Counted from the first letter of the stretch, positions 10,801-22,248 are shown. The stretch is 64,000 bases of DNA from Physcomitrium patens (GCF_000002425.4 NC_037253.1:8365176-8429175), one strand, 5' to 3'. Notes: generated by a model not told the origin, from the sequence alone. Translations and numbers: made by a program.

Positions 10801-13800
10801 TGACAATAGCATTGAGTATTAGGAATTAACTGCTGGATGAGTAGATGGGAAATAGGAAGAAAATTCAGTAGTATATAATGAAAGATTATGGTTATTAAGA
10901 ATGAGAACATTGTAGTAAAGAAAACACGCTAATCGAAAGAAAGACAAGAGAGAGTACAAGCAAGAGAATTATTGAAAAATGAGCAAGAACGTAAATTAAA
11001 AAAGAAGTATCAAAAAAGTTGGATTAAGCCATGGTTGCATACTTGTCGGCATATCCGAGCATATCCAGATGCTCATCAATCTCTAATATTTTAGACATAT
11101 ATACCATTAAAAATATTACCAAGAGCACTCGTAGGAAATTTAATCAATAGTCCAACGTATCTCTTGAGCTCATTAACTGCAAGTGGAGGAAATATAGAAG
11201 AATTGGGCACTCCGTTGGGTACCCTCCTAATAGCGGAAACTATTGATTCTATAAAAACTGGTCCCATAGAATGGCATAAATGGCTTGCCAATAAGGGCCA
11301 ATTTAGCATATTTCAAAATCCATCATTTTCACCTCCAATTCAACCAATAAACTTATTCAGAGATAATAATAATAAATTGAGGAGGTTGGAAAGTCCGGAA
11401 AAGATAATTGAAGAAGGCGATGGTAATTTTAATAAGAGATTAAATGGCACATTGTCCTCTTCAATGATGATGACTAGTCCAACAGTTCAAATAGCAATCC
11501 AAATGGGTGATGTAGGTGATCGTACAACTAGCGTGGCTCCGTTACCTACTTTTAGGTACTTTCTGGATGCGGATCCTAATCAACATTTTTCTCAATTTTT
11601 CACAGCATATATAGCCAATAATGGAAGAACCAAAGATATTTGGTTACGATGGTTGCCAGCAACCTTAAAAGACACGGTATTTGAATGGTACAACTATCAA
11701 CTAATAGGTCAATTTCTGAATTGGGAAACATTGAAGAGTACATTTTTAATCCATTTTCGGCCAATAGGTTTTGAGGATCAACTTTGAGAAAGATTAATGA
11801 CTAGCAAAATGGATCCAGGAGAGACAATGGAATCATACTATGGTCGTATGGCAGATATACTCCGCAAGTGGCTAAATCATCAAATGCCAGAGGCATTTAT
11901 CTTATCTATATTAATTAATGGTTTGCACCCACCAGAGTTAAAAATGTTTGTAAAGGAAGCTCAACCCATTACGGTGTCTGCATCCCTTAATAGAGCCAAG
12001 GTTTGGAAAGAATGCTATTGTAATCAATTTTTAAATGCAGGAACTACAATGATTCCAGTTCAAGGTAGTTATCAAAATCCGACTTGGAATGGATCAGTGG
12101 ATAGTTATCCACGGATGCTAGAAACAGGGGCCAATTCCAGTGCCAATATTCAGGGGCCAGTTAATGTCACTCCATTGCAAACTATACCATCGAACGTGAA
12201 AACAACGTATGCTCCATATTTTTTCTATCAACAACAAGCGTTAATTTTGGCAGAATTACCAATAATATGAGCCTTAAAAGATTCCAATGAAACCTTGTTA
12301 TTGAACCTGACAAAGAAAATGGAAGAAATGACCATCAATATGGCCAAGGATAAAGAGAAGAGGTAAAAGGCTACCAATATTAGGACCAATGTATGGTACA
12401 ATAATTGTAAGGGCCACGATCATTTGGTAATAGAATGTCCTTCACCCTCACAAATGATGGATCAATGTACATTTTGCAGAGGAAAGCACTTAACAACTAA
12501 TTGTTGGAATTGGCAAAGGCAACAACAATTCAGTAATCAAATCATGATCCCACCAATTTACTGAGATGTCAATCAAGTTCAATTAAGAAATACGTTTGGA
12601 TGGAATAAAAATCGATCTAATCGACAAAATTGAGCATTCAATAACTTTCAAAGTTCCAATTTTAATCATGGGTCTACATTGAACCTCAATAATTACGTTA
12701 AAGAGCAGCAAAGATATCAGCAATATGCTCTATCAGTGCCACCAAACCAAGTTCCCTCTATTCCAATGGGACAACGAGGATCATTTTCTAACCTTATATG
12801 GAATAAGCCTAGTAGGTATGTATTGGTGGAAATACCCAATATGCCGGATGGGGGTACAAGAAGCCCACTTCGTTGTTTCCATTGCAAACAGATTGACCAC
12901 TATGCCAATGAATATCCCAATTCTAAAGCTAGTGACGATTCTATGCCAGTGTGTGGGAATTGCAAGCAATTGAGGCATACTTATCAATAATGTAATGCTC
13001 CGTTTAATTTCAATAATCGAGATCAGCAGATAGAAAGCCAAGGAAAAATCGAGGAGATAAATCAAGGTCCGTAAGATTCTTCAATAAATCGGGTGGAATG
13101 TATCCAAGCCGTTCTTACCAAGAATCAATAAAAGAAAAAATGATCGATTCAACATTTGGGTGATTCTGAAGCGAAGGGCCAATTGGACCCAATTATGGGG
13201 CCATCCAATCTAGGTCTTGAAATGGGCTCCTTACTCAATATTAGACCTGAATCGATTGTGCATCCTAATGAGGTATCGATTACGGATGCTTTGATTCTAT
13301 TCCAAGCAGTTTCGTTCTCTATGTCGTTTTGAGAAACGTCCTTTTTATTGAAAGATCCTCTCAGAGGCATGAATTCTAAAGAAGCTCTACTACTGTTCCA
13401 GTTCCGAGTCCAAGGCAAAAGAATATCTTACCTCATGGAGTTATACTCAAACCAATGAAAAGAAAGAGGGCATTGGAAATTACCTTAAATATGGAACCCT
13501 ATGATATTTTGAAGGATCTGAATGCTATTCGGCCTTCTATTTCTATGAAGCAACTTCTAGTGGTCGCACCAGAATACCCTTCTATATTGAATTCATCATT
13601 AATATGGCATAAACAACGTAATAAGGAAGTTTGTGAAGTCAGTTTGAATCCTGACCCAAGTGCACCAACTATCGATGTTTTGATTGATGGTGTTATGATC
13701 TAGAGTATTCAGTTGGATGGTGGTTCCAGTATCAATTTAATGAATGTTGATACAATAGATGCTTTAGATTTGGAATACTTAGTATCTACGACATTGGTAT

Positions 13801-14215
13801 TATGGATGGCAGATCATAGCCAGGTTAAACCAATGGATATTTTATAGAGTGTTTAAATTAAAATTGCTAGTATTGCATATGAAATCGAATATATTGTCTT
13901 TTTGCTACAACGTTCAACTTTATCACATCCAATTTTATTGGGACGGCCTTGACTTTATCAAGCAAAGGCCAAGAATGATTGGAGTCGGGGTACTTTGAAA
14001 ATTGGCAAGGGCGGAGACAAAATGGTATTACAAATGTACCTAGTACACTATCACAAGGAGTCTCAATTATAAGCATTTGAATTGATGTCAGATGATGAAC
14101 TTAGCTCCGATAATGATGCAATCACACCAATTATGGAGGCGCCCATGGAGGCAGTGCAACATCCTAGAGTGGTGTATCAATGTGGAGGTCCGAAGAAGTA
14201 CTTAATATATCCGAC
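10783..14215 (+). mobile_element. Decayed Ty3/gypsy fossil, family 3 (gag to protease)
   Basis: After the primer site comes a gag-like region at about 11160-12990. It has a capsid-type core around 11560-11980 and Cys/His zinc-knuckle-like spacings near 12870-12990 (CFHCK and CGNCK). Then comes a protease-like segment near 13700-13830 containing DGGSS. RT, RNase H and integrase are not seen, so the 3' part is missing or replaced by the repeats that follow. About ten or more breaks; old, but less AT-shifted than family 2. The primer-site type suggests a Tat/Athila-like plant lineage; that placement is inference. Confidence 0.7.
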
Positions 14216-14299
14216 AGTGTTATATGGCATGATTTGCTATTTAAGAATACACTGGGTATCTAGCTATAGAGAGTGTAGCTTAAACCTTTATATTAAACT

Positions 14300-14760
14300 T
14301 GTCTTAGCTTCCAAAACTCCTTTATTTTGCACAAAACTCAAAATATAACAAAATCCCTTCAAAAAATATTTATCCCGTAAAGGGTTTTCTTATCCCAAAC
14401 TTTAGAAATTCATATCTCTTGATCTAATTGTTCAATTTGTCTCAAATTTATAGAATAGGTAGAATTCACCCTTAAATTTTATCACAAAAAAAACCAATGG
14501 GAAATTCACTCTCAATCTTTTGGCATCAAAGAAATCCTACCAGACGCTCTAAATCCTAATTTATAAGCATCCAAGTACTATTTTCTTAATATCTTAAGAA
14601 TCCAATACTCAAATGTTATAAAACTTATGTAAAAAGCTTATTCTTATGAAATTATACATTTCCTGAAATTTTGAGCCAAAACCTTATCAAATTGCTCAAG
14701 ATATAGCTCAAGACACAACCACTAGTAAATCGGATCACTTATTAAAAGAATTCAAAAGAA
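14300..14760 (-). repeat. Dispersed repeat R1, copy 2 (inverted)
   Basis: The reverse complement of this stretch follows 9210-9660 phrase by phrase. With copy 1 it flanks the family 3 fossil as an inverted pair. Diverged and AT-rich; class unknown. Confidence 0.55.
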
Positions 14761-14859
14761 ATCAACAATAAACCTTAAAAGAATTCCTAAGAAATCATAA
14801 AGAAATATAAGAATAATTACAAATATATCTTAAATAAATCTTAACCAAATCTTAATTTA

Positions 14860-15190
14860 ATCCTAGTTGAAACCTTAATAGATTTCAATCAAATCCTAGG
14901 CCAAATCCTAAATTCTAAATAAATCCTTAATCCTAAATCCTAAGCAAATTCTTAATCCTAAATCCTAAACAAATCATAAATCCTAACTCTTAAGAAAATC
15001 CTAAATCCTAAAAAAAATCCTAAACCAAATCCTAAATCTTAATTCATTTCTAAACTCTAACCAAATTTTAACTAAGTCCTAAGTAAATCTTAAATCTTAA
15101 TCTAATCCTAATCCTAAACCAATGTTAATCCTAAATCAAATCCTAATTAGAACCTAATCAACTCAATCTAATCCTAGCATAATTTAAAAC
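14860..15190. repeat. Degenerate ATCCTAA-type repeat (telomere-like)
   Basis: About twenty or more irregular copies of words such as AATCCTA and TCCTAAA are spread over some 330 bp. TCCTAAA differs by one base from the plant telomere unit CCCTAAA. It could be a decayed interstitial telomere-like tract or a simple minisatellite expanded inside an AT-rich repeat. Confidence 0.6.
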
Positions 15191-15302
15191 CTCAATATCT
15201 ATCAATTAAATTATTAATCTTGCTTAAAATTTTATATACTTTTAAAAAACTAAATTAGTAATAAATATATAAAATTTTAAGATAATTTTACTTATCAAAT
15301 AG

Positions 15303-15331
<29 letters not shown>
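15303..15331. repeat. Homopolymer A29
   Basis: Twenty-nine consecutive A on the plus strand, at the left edge of repeat R2. Confidence 0.95.
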
Positions 15332-15333
<2 letters not shown>

Positions 15334-15349
15334 CCTAAAATCTACTCAG

Positions 15350-15960
15350 ATATTTGCCAGTCTCCTATTTCAATCTAAATGTTGAATTTTTAATGCCAAT
15401 ATTTATTTTTCAAACCATTCAATTGTTCTCAAATTTCACATGTATATAGAAAATCAGTTCTATTATTCTTACACATCAACTTCACTTCAATCCAACTAAT
15501 AGACTATTGAAGATCTTAGAAAATCTAATTGTCTCTTAAAGTCTAATTTTCAAGACTTCAACCTATTTGAAATTCAATAATCTTTAATTCATTTGTTTTA
15601 TCAAGCTCAAAATTATAACATATACTTTAGACAACTATTCACATAAGCCTTCAAAATTTGATTCATGAATCTACTACCAACCTCACAAAATCCTTCAAAA
15701 AGAAAATATCTTTTTTATTTCACAAATTCTTAAATCACTCAAAACAAATGTGACTTTGCAAAGCTTTCACAAAGTCAATACATACTCAAATCACTCAAAA
15801 TCAATGCTCAAAAAAAATTCTACTAAGTTTGCACTCAAATTGCATTCTTTAATCTACCAAAAAACCTCGGAGTTACTATAGGTACCTAGTTTTGTGCCTT
15901 GGGATCTGATTTCGACTTAGATTAATAATCGGTGTCATACTATAATTACTTATAGTATGT
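15350..15960. repeat. Dispersed AT-rich repeat R2, copy 1
   Basis: This stretch has the same word order as 45490-46080 and 47490-48020. All three end near a shared phrase close to GTTTTGTGCCT followed by GGAT(T/C)TGATTT. No coding potential. Class unknown; it may be a piece of a large LTR. Confidence 0.6.
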
Positions 15961-16189
15961 AAAAATTAGTAAAAACATATAATATGTTCATAGGTCTTGG
16001 TATGTATTAGATTAGTTAATAGATTAATTTAAAGATGTGGACATTAGAAACTTTATTTTGAGTTTTATTTATTTTGATTATAGCATTTAAAAAATTATAG
16101 AACCTAAATATTTAGTATGAAGCCTTGAAAAGAGATTAGAGCCTAAAGATAAAAAATTTAACTAATATGAGGCTTATAGGAAGTGATGA

Positions 16190-16981
16190 AAGTAAGGCAT
16201 GGTCAAATGAAGGCAGGAAATGAGGATCTTCATTCCTATTGGTCAAAGGCTATGCCTAATAGGCTTTTAGGAGGCAGTCTACAACCATAACAAGTATTTT
16301 TAGCAACCTCAAAGAGGAAGCTAAGAGTCAAAAGCTAAGATTTCAAACTTTAGAATTTGGGCTACAATTTGGATGCAAAAATTAATGAGTTTGGAGTTAA
16401 GATGAAGAAGTTATAGCCATTTGAAATTAAGTTATTATTTTAAGATATATTATTGCTCTTTTGAGAATATAAGGAATTTAATATTAGTTTTTGGACATCA
16501 AAAGATGCAATTAGAACAGAGATTTTATGACTTACATCTTTCATAAAATAATTATTATATTTAGAGTATAAATGAAGAAGTTATAGAGAGTTGAAGTCAA
16601 TGCATCTAAATCAAAGGCAGTAAGTCAGTGATTTTGTTCATAGTAATGGTTGGAGCCATATCTTGAGTTTTCAAACAAAACTTTAGCTCAAACCTTTTGG
16701 AGAAGGTAGATTAATGTATTAATAATATATAAATATGAATTTTATAGCATTTAAGTGCTTAGTTTGTGAAATATGAAGAAAATTACACACATGTGTATAA
16801 AAACTAAGGTTTGAAGCTACTATTAGGATTTTGGCAATATCTTAAGATCCGCAATGAATTTGTAATTGAAATTTTTTGTGATAGTTTTTAGAAGTACATC
16901 AATACTTCATATAAAATTTGAATATGTTTGAATAGTCTAATTGAGAGATATGAATTGTTGAAGTTTAAAAATAATATCCCA
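16190..16981 (+). repeat. Dispersed repeat R1, copy 3 (target of copy A)
   Basis: Direct repeat of 8860-9660, somewhat better preserved. Copy A is inserted at its right end, at TAAGG. Confidence 0.55.
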
Positions 16982-16986
16982 TAAGG

Positions 16987-17538
16987 TGTCACGGCCATAA
17001 TCATGTAAGCTAATAATTACATATAGAAATAGGTAGAAGTAAGTAAAAGTAGATAAAAGTAAGTTAATTTTATAATATTTAATATAGAAGCTTCCTAGAA
17101 ACTTCCTAGACGCTGCTTTGACTTCATAGGTGTCTTTAATTGACTTTTTGGATTAGAAACGTGGTCAACAAGTTGGCCATGTGCCACACATGTTGTTAGC
17201 TTGAAGATCAAATTAACTATGTGGCCCACACATAGAAAAACTTGCCTTGTAAGTCAAGGCATGTGTCCTACAAAGTCAACACATATTGGAGGTCCTATAG
17301 AACGTCACCACGTAGCCCCTAGTTAGATAGTATATATAGAGACAAGAGTGAAGGCTTCTTCACTCTTGTCAACTCCTTTCTTGCTTCTAGTCTAGGTTCA
17401 AGAGTCTTTAGTTTCTTGTCTTGTGGCAATAGCCATTCCAGTTTCCTTTTAATATACCTACTTGTTTATATTTTGACTTATTATATCGAGATAGCCTTTT
17501 TGTGTATATTTTCCCTCATCGTGTCTTTGTCCTTGACA
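16987..17538 (+). repeat. 5' LTR of copy A
   Basis: This 552-bp LTR begins TGTCACGG and ends CCTTGACA. It holds a TATA box at 17331-17338 and a perfect 13-bp inverted repeat at 17341-17370. It differs from the 5' LTR of copy B at only about two sites, but from its own 3' LTR at about fourteen. Confidence 0.95.
17331..17372 (+). promoter_or_regulatory. LTR core promoter, hairpin and inferred transcript start
   Basis: TATATATA at 17331-17338 is followed by GACAAGAGTGAAG (17341-17353), a 4-nt loop and its exact complement (17358-17370). The 11 nt ACTCTTGTCAA at 17362-17372 begin 31 nt after the first T of the TATA box, a normal spacing for a plant start site. They are exactly complementary to the primer site after the LTR. 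The start site is inferred from spacing and complementarity, not measured. Confidence 0.65.
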
Positions 17539-17540
17539 GA

Positions 17541-17551
17541 TTGACAAGAGT
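17541..17551 (+). promoter_or_regulatory. Primer-binding site of copy A (self-priming type)
   Basis: TTGACAAGAGT begins 2 nt after the 5' LTR and is an exact 11-nt complement of the inferred first 11 nt of the element's own RNA (17362-17372). In Tf1 and relatives the first 11 nt of the transcript prime reverse transcription in this way. A tRNA-iMet-like fragment, TATCAGAGC, lies farther on at 17562-17570, but 23 nt from the LTR, an unusual distance for a primer site. Confidence 0.7.
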
Positions 17552-17749
17552 ACACTTACAATATCAGAGCTTTGTTTTTCTTGAGTGAGAGTGGATTACG
17601 CCTTTCTCTTGACAAGACATAAGCATATTAGAAGTTTGCAGATTATCCACTTCTAAACTGATATTGTTCTTAGTATCTTCTTTGTTATCAAGTCTTTCTT
17701 TTCTTTTGTCTTGAGCAGTATCAAACAAATTTTTCTTCTTAGTGTCATT

Positions 17750-18754
17750 ATGGCAGAGCTTGTTGAAATGAAGAGTGCAATGGCACTAATGCAAGAGCAA
17801 ATGAGGGAGTTAATGCTTGCGATGCATCAACTCAACTCACCAACACATGAAAGAACAAGAATAGCAAAAAGTGGGGATATAGAGATGATCGGAGCTGCTT
17901 CAACATCTACAACAAATCACGTTCCTTCTCCAATTGTACAACACCCTGTAAGTACTAGAAAACCAAGAATTCCCTTACCCGAGAAATTTGATGGTACGAG
18001 ATCAAAGTTTCGAGGATTCATCAATCAAGTACAATTGGCAATTGAACTTCAACCGCAAAGCTATCCAACTCCAAGATCACAAGTCAGGTTTATTGGCACT
18101 CTACTTTTTGGTTCTGTATTATCGTGGTTTTCGTCTTTTCTTGAACAACGAAATCCAATATTGGACAATTTGGAAGCTTTTTTGGCAGAGTTTCAATCTA
18201 TGTATGGTGAACACGATGCAACTCGTATTGCAACAAATAAGATCCGAATTTTGTGACAAAGAAATCACTCAGTAACAGTATATGCTTCACAATTTTGACA
18301 ACTTGCAATTGATATCAAGTGGGATGATGCTGCGCTCATCAGTCAATTTCTTTATGGATTGCAATACGAAGTAAAGAAATTGATGCTCAACTTACCTGAT
18401 CCTCAAACTTTGAGTCAAGCAATCGATTTTGTGGTAAAATGTGATAATCGACTTTTTGAATTTCGATCTGAGAATCATTCACGGGAACCTCAACGTTATT
18501 ACTCAATGGCAACATCAACATCTTTGCCAAACGTACATTCGAAAGTAGAAGACATGCAAATTGACGCGGTACGTATTAAACCCCTAACTCAGCAAGAAAA
18601 GATTCATCGTCGTCAAGAAAGATTATGTTTATATTGTGGAGAACCTAAGTACACTGCTCAACATTGTCCAAAGAAGCGACGCAACTATAAAATGAGGGGT
18701 ACGACGGTCAAAGAAAACAACATGTTGGAAAACGGATTCGTCCAACTACAATAG
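17750..18754 (+). pseudogene. gag: gag region of copy A
   Basis: The region encodes a capsid-type protein. It starts with a short coiled-coil-like segment rich in Met, Glu and Gln, followed by a retrotransposon gag core containing EKFDGTRSKFRGF, and ends with a CCHC zinc knuckle near 18627-18670 (CLYC...H...C, spacing C-X2-C-X4-H-X4-C). Gag would form the particle that packages the RNA in the cytoplasm. The pol frame starts just after it. It is part of a fossil with a few breaks; the same region in copy B is nearly identical. Confidence 0.85.
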
Positions 18755-18759
18755 GGACC

Positions 18760-21700
18760 ATGCAGCTGGAACCTTGTACAATTCCTAATGAAGGTCCTAT
18801 CCTCTCCTCAGAACCCTCTCCTTGTTTTATAATAGACTTATATTTAGGACCTAAGAATTACAAAGCCTCTGCTTTATTAGATTCAGGAGCCTCAGCATGT
18901 TTTTTAGATGAACAATTTGTTAAAAGTCGTAAAATATCTTTTGTACAGAAACCTAAACCAGTACATGTAGAAGTCATAGATGGTCGTCCCTTGTCTTCTG
19001 GAGGTGTCACTCATGAAACTCATCCTATAAAAGTAACAATAGACGGTCATGATAGCTACATAGCTTTTAACATAATTAAATCCCCGTCCAATCCAGTTAT
19101 TTTAGGTTTATCCTGGCTAGAAAAATATAACCCTCGAATAGATTGGAATTCGTGTAAACTTGACTTTTCCCAGAGCGTTATTAATAGTTCTACTAACCAA
19201 GTAAAAAATTATAAGTCTAGTATAGTAAAACCCGTACTGATAGGTGCAAAAGCATTTATACACGCAGCAAAAGAAGGATCAACTTTTGCTATTTATGCTG
19301 CACCTATTTCTGAAAACGTAAAGACTTCAAGTGGCATTCCAAGTCAATATCAGGAGTATCAAGACGTTTTTGAGAAAAAAAATGTAGATATTCTTCCTGA
19401 ACATCGCCCATATGATTGTTCAATCGACCTCAAGGAAGGAACTCAGCCACCATTTGGACCAATTTACAGTTTTTCGCAAGATGAGATGGCTGAACTCAAG
19501 ACATATATTGACGAGAATTTAGCGAAGAATTTCATACGCCATTCAAAATCTCCAGCAGGAGCTCCAATTCTATTCGTAAAGAAAAAAGATGGATCTTTAC
19601 GAATGTGTGTTGACTATCGAGGACTCAACAAGATCACAATCAAGAACAGGTATCCATTACCTTTGATATCAGGACTCCTTGACCAGTTGAATCAAGCTAA
19701 GATCTATACAAAAATAGATCTAAGAGGAGCATATAATCTAGTACGGATCAAAGAAGGAGATGAATGGAAGACTGCGTTTCGAACCAGGTATGGACATTTC
19801 GAATATAATGTCATGCCCTTTGGACTCACGAATGCACCAACTGCTTTTCAACATCTCATGAATGATATATTTTGTGAATTCTTAGACAATTTTGTTGTCT
19901 GCTATCTAGACGATATCCTGATCTATTCTAAGAACGTCGAAGAACATGAAATACATGTTCGTCAAGTATTACAAAAACTTACAGATCCAGGATTGTACGC
20001 CAAGATGGAAAAGTGTGTATTTCACACTACTCAAGTTGACTTTTTAGGATACATCATTTCAAATGATGGTCTCATGATGGATTCTAAGAAAGTCCAAACA
20101 ATCATGGATTGGAAGATTCCAAGGACAGTAAGAGATGTCCAATGTTTCTTGGGATTTGCCAATTACTATCGGATCTTCATCAAAGATTTCTCACGAGTTG
20201 CAGCTCCACTTATACGCTTGACTAGTAAAGATAAATTTCAATGGAATCAAGAAGCGGAAGCAGCATTTGAAGCCTTGAAGACATCGTTTGTCTCTGCATC
20301 AGTCTTATATCGTGTTGACTTTTCCAAGGCATTTTTTATGGAAACAGATGCATCAGATTTTACCTTGGGTGCAGTTTTATCACAAATGGGAACAGATGAC
20401 AAACTTCATCCGATAGCTTTTCATTCAAGAAAATTCTCAGCAGTCGAGATCAATTATGAGATCCACGATAAAGAACTTCTTGCGATCATGGATTCCTTTC
20501 AAGAATGGCGTCATTATCTAGAAGGCGCTTCTAGTCCAGTCACTGTGTATACAGATCACAAGAACCTCGAGTATTTCATGTCAGCACGCTTGTTGAATCG
20601 TCGTCAAGCTCGTTGGAGTATGTCTTTGTCAAGATTCGAGTTCATTATCACTTATCGGCCAGGAAAACAACAAGGTTTGTCCGATGCCCTATCTAGACGT
20701 TCTTATTTTGCACCAAAAGAAGGAGATGCAACTTTTGAGCAACAAAGAACGGTCCTCTTGAAACCAGAGCAATTTCATCTCCGAGCAATGAAATCAACAT
20801 TGATTGTTGATTCAACTTTTCTCAAGCAAATCCAGTCCAGTATGTCCTCAGACCCTCTTGTTCATGATATCGAGAATAATTCTTCCAAGTCTCATGATTC
20901 TTCTAAGTTCGAGTTCAAGAATAATCTATTATATTTTGAAGGACGCCTATATGTTCCAGAAGGAGAAGCACGTTTACGTGTTCTTCAAGCACGTCATGAC
21001 TTTCCAGCAGCAGGGCACTTTGGATATAATAAGACTTTGGAACTCATATCAAGAGATTTTTGGTGGCCACAAATGTGGAAGTCAGTCAAAGACTTTGTAC
21101 AATCATGTGATATTTGTTCAAGATCAAAAATTCCTCGTCATCGACCTTACAGACTTCTTCAGCCATTACCTATACCAGAACAACCATGGTCTTCTGTTTC
21201 TATGGATTTCATCACAGATCTTCCAAGCTCAAGATCTTATGATTCTATATTTGTGATAGTAGATCGTTTCACCAAGATGGCACACTTTGTGCCATGTACA
21301 AAATCTATCACAGGTGAAGAAATAGCTAAGCTTTTCATTGATAATATCTATCGCTATCATGGATTACCTAAAGATATCATATCGGATAGGGGAACTCAAT
21401 TTGTGTCAAGATTCTGGAGGACCCTTTTTAAGATTTTAAAAGTGGACATAAAGCTATCTTCGGCTTTCCATCCTCAAACTGATGGACAAACAGAGCGCGT
21501 AAACCAAGTCTTGGAGCAGTATTTAAGGTGTACTATCAACTACCAACAAGATGATTGGATAACCCTTCTGCCATTGGCAGAGTTTGCTTATAATAATACG
21601 GTACATTCTTCCACGCAACAAATACCTTTCTTTGCCAATTATGGCTATCATCCACGACTTGATACTTTTGATTTTTTAAAAGTTGATAATCCTGCAGCAG

Positions 21701-21837
21701 AAGATATGGCAAATCGGTTGTCAAAGTTACATGCAATAATGAAGACACAATTGAAGGAAGCTCAAGAACGACAAAAGATAAACGTAGATCTATATCGTAA
21801 GGAGCAACCACAACTCAACGTGGGTGATAAGGTATGA
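18760..21837 (+). CDS. pol: pol region of copy A (protease, RT, RNase H, integrase)
   Basis: This is an open frame of 1025 codons. The aspartic protease motif DSGAS is at residues 41-45. Reverse transcriptase spans about residues 255-420, with YLDD at 382-385. RNase H begins near residue 527 (ETDAS). The integrase HHCC zinc region is at about 745-790 (ends CDIC). The integrase core follows, with Asp near 815, Asp near 876 and Glu near 912; the last two are separated by 35 residues, the family's D-D-35-E pattern. The products would mature the particle, copy the RNA and insert the DNA. The chromodomain part lies just downstream. This is the longest conserved pol stretch in the window; the element as a whole is a fossil. 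Confidence 0.9.
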   Translation: MQLEPCTIPNEGPILSSEPSPCFIIDLYLGPKNYKASALLDSGASACFLDEQFVKSRKISFVQKPKPVHVEVIDGRPLSSGGVTHETHPIKVTIDGHDSYIAFNIIKSPSNPVILGLSWLEKYNPRIDWNSCKLDFSQSVINSSTNQVKNYKSSIVKPVLIGAKAFIHAAKEGSTFAIYAAPISENVKTSSGIPSQYQEYQDVFEKKNVDILPEHRPYDCSIDLKEGTQPPFGPIYSFSQDEMAELKTYIDENLAKNFIRHSKSPAGAPILFVKKKDGSLRMCVDYRGLNKITIKNRYPLPLISGLLDQLNQAKIYTKIDLRGAYNLVRIKEGDEWKTAFRTRYGHFEYNVMPFGLTNAPTAFQHLMNDIFCEFLDNFVVCYLDDILIYSKNVEEHEIHVRQVLQKLTDPGLYAKMEKCVFHTTQVDFLGYIISNDGLMMDSKKVQTIMDWKIPRTVRDVQCFLGFANYYRIFIKDFSRVAAPLIRLTSKDKFQWNQEAEAAFEALKTSFVSASVLYRVDFSKAFFMETDASDFTLGAVLSQMGTDDKLHPIAFHSRKFSAVEINYEIHDKELLAIMDSFQEWRHYLEGASSPVTVYTDHKNLEYFMSARLLNRRQARWSMSLSRFEFIITYRPGKQQGLSDALSRRSYFAPKEGDATFEQQRTVLLKPEQFHLRAMKSTLIVDSTFLKQIQSSMSSDPLVHDIENNSSKSHDSSKFEFKNNLLYFEGRLYVPEGEARLRVLQARHDFPAAGHFGYNKTLELISRDFWWPQMWKSVKDFVQSCDICSRSKIPRHRPYRLLQPLPIPEQPWSSVSMDFITDLPSSRSYDSIFVIVDRFTKMAHFVPCTKSITGEEIAKLFIDNIYRYHGLPKDIISDRGTQFVSRFWRTLFKILKVDIKLSSAFHPQTDGQTERVNQVLEQYLRCTINYQQDDWITLLPLAEFAYNNTVHSSTQQIPFFANYGYHPRLDTFDFLKVDNPAAEDMANRLSKLHAIMKTQLKEAQERQKINVDLYRKEQPQLNVGDKV

Positions 21838-21839
21838 CT

Positions 21840-22248
21840 ACTTCGTCGCAATATCAAGACTACTCGACCTTGTGACATGTTGGACTATCGTAGGCTTGGC
21901 CCCTTTTCTGTTTCTGAACAGATCAACCCAGTTGCATATCGGTTACATCTACCGGAGTCAATGAAGATCCATCCTGTATTCCACGTGTCTCTTCTTGAAC
22001 CATATAAGACAGTGGATATACAAGGAAGAAGACAAATGCCACCGCCTTCTATAGAAGTAGATAATAATGAAGAATTTGAGGTGGAAGAGATATTAGACTC
22101 AACGCGGCGCCGAAATAAGCTGGAATATCTTGTTCATTGGCGCGGATATGATATTAGTGAACGCACATGGGAGCCATCCAGGAATCTAGCAAATGCATTA
22201 GCTAAAGTCAAAGTTTTTCATCAACGACATCCATCGAAACCAAGATAA
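21840..22248 (+). pseudogene. Integrase C-terminus with chromodomain, copy A
   Basis: This region encodes a GPY/F-like segment (RLGPFSVSEQ near 21892), then HPVFHVSLLEPYK, and a chromodomain at about 22065-22200 with the aromatic signature YLVHWRGY...TWEP. In chromoviruses this domain guides integration to modified chromatin. The end (FHQRHPSKPR) is very like fungal Tf1/sushi-type elements. It is part of a fossil; the same layout is seen in copy B. Confidence 0.85.

Noticed and set aside
20804-21256. 150-codon plus-strand frame, repeated at 61141-61593
   Set aside because: Out-of-frame shadow of the integrase region in copies A and B.
21536-21811. Minus-strand frame of 91 codons, repeated at 61873-62148
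   Set aside because: Antisense shadow of the integrase region.
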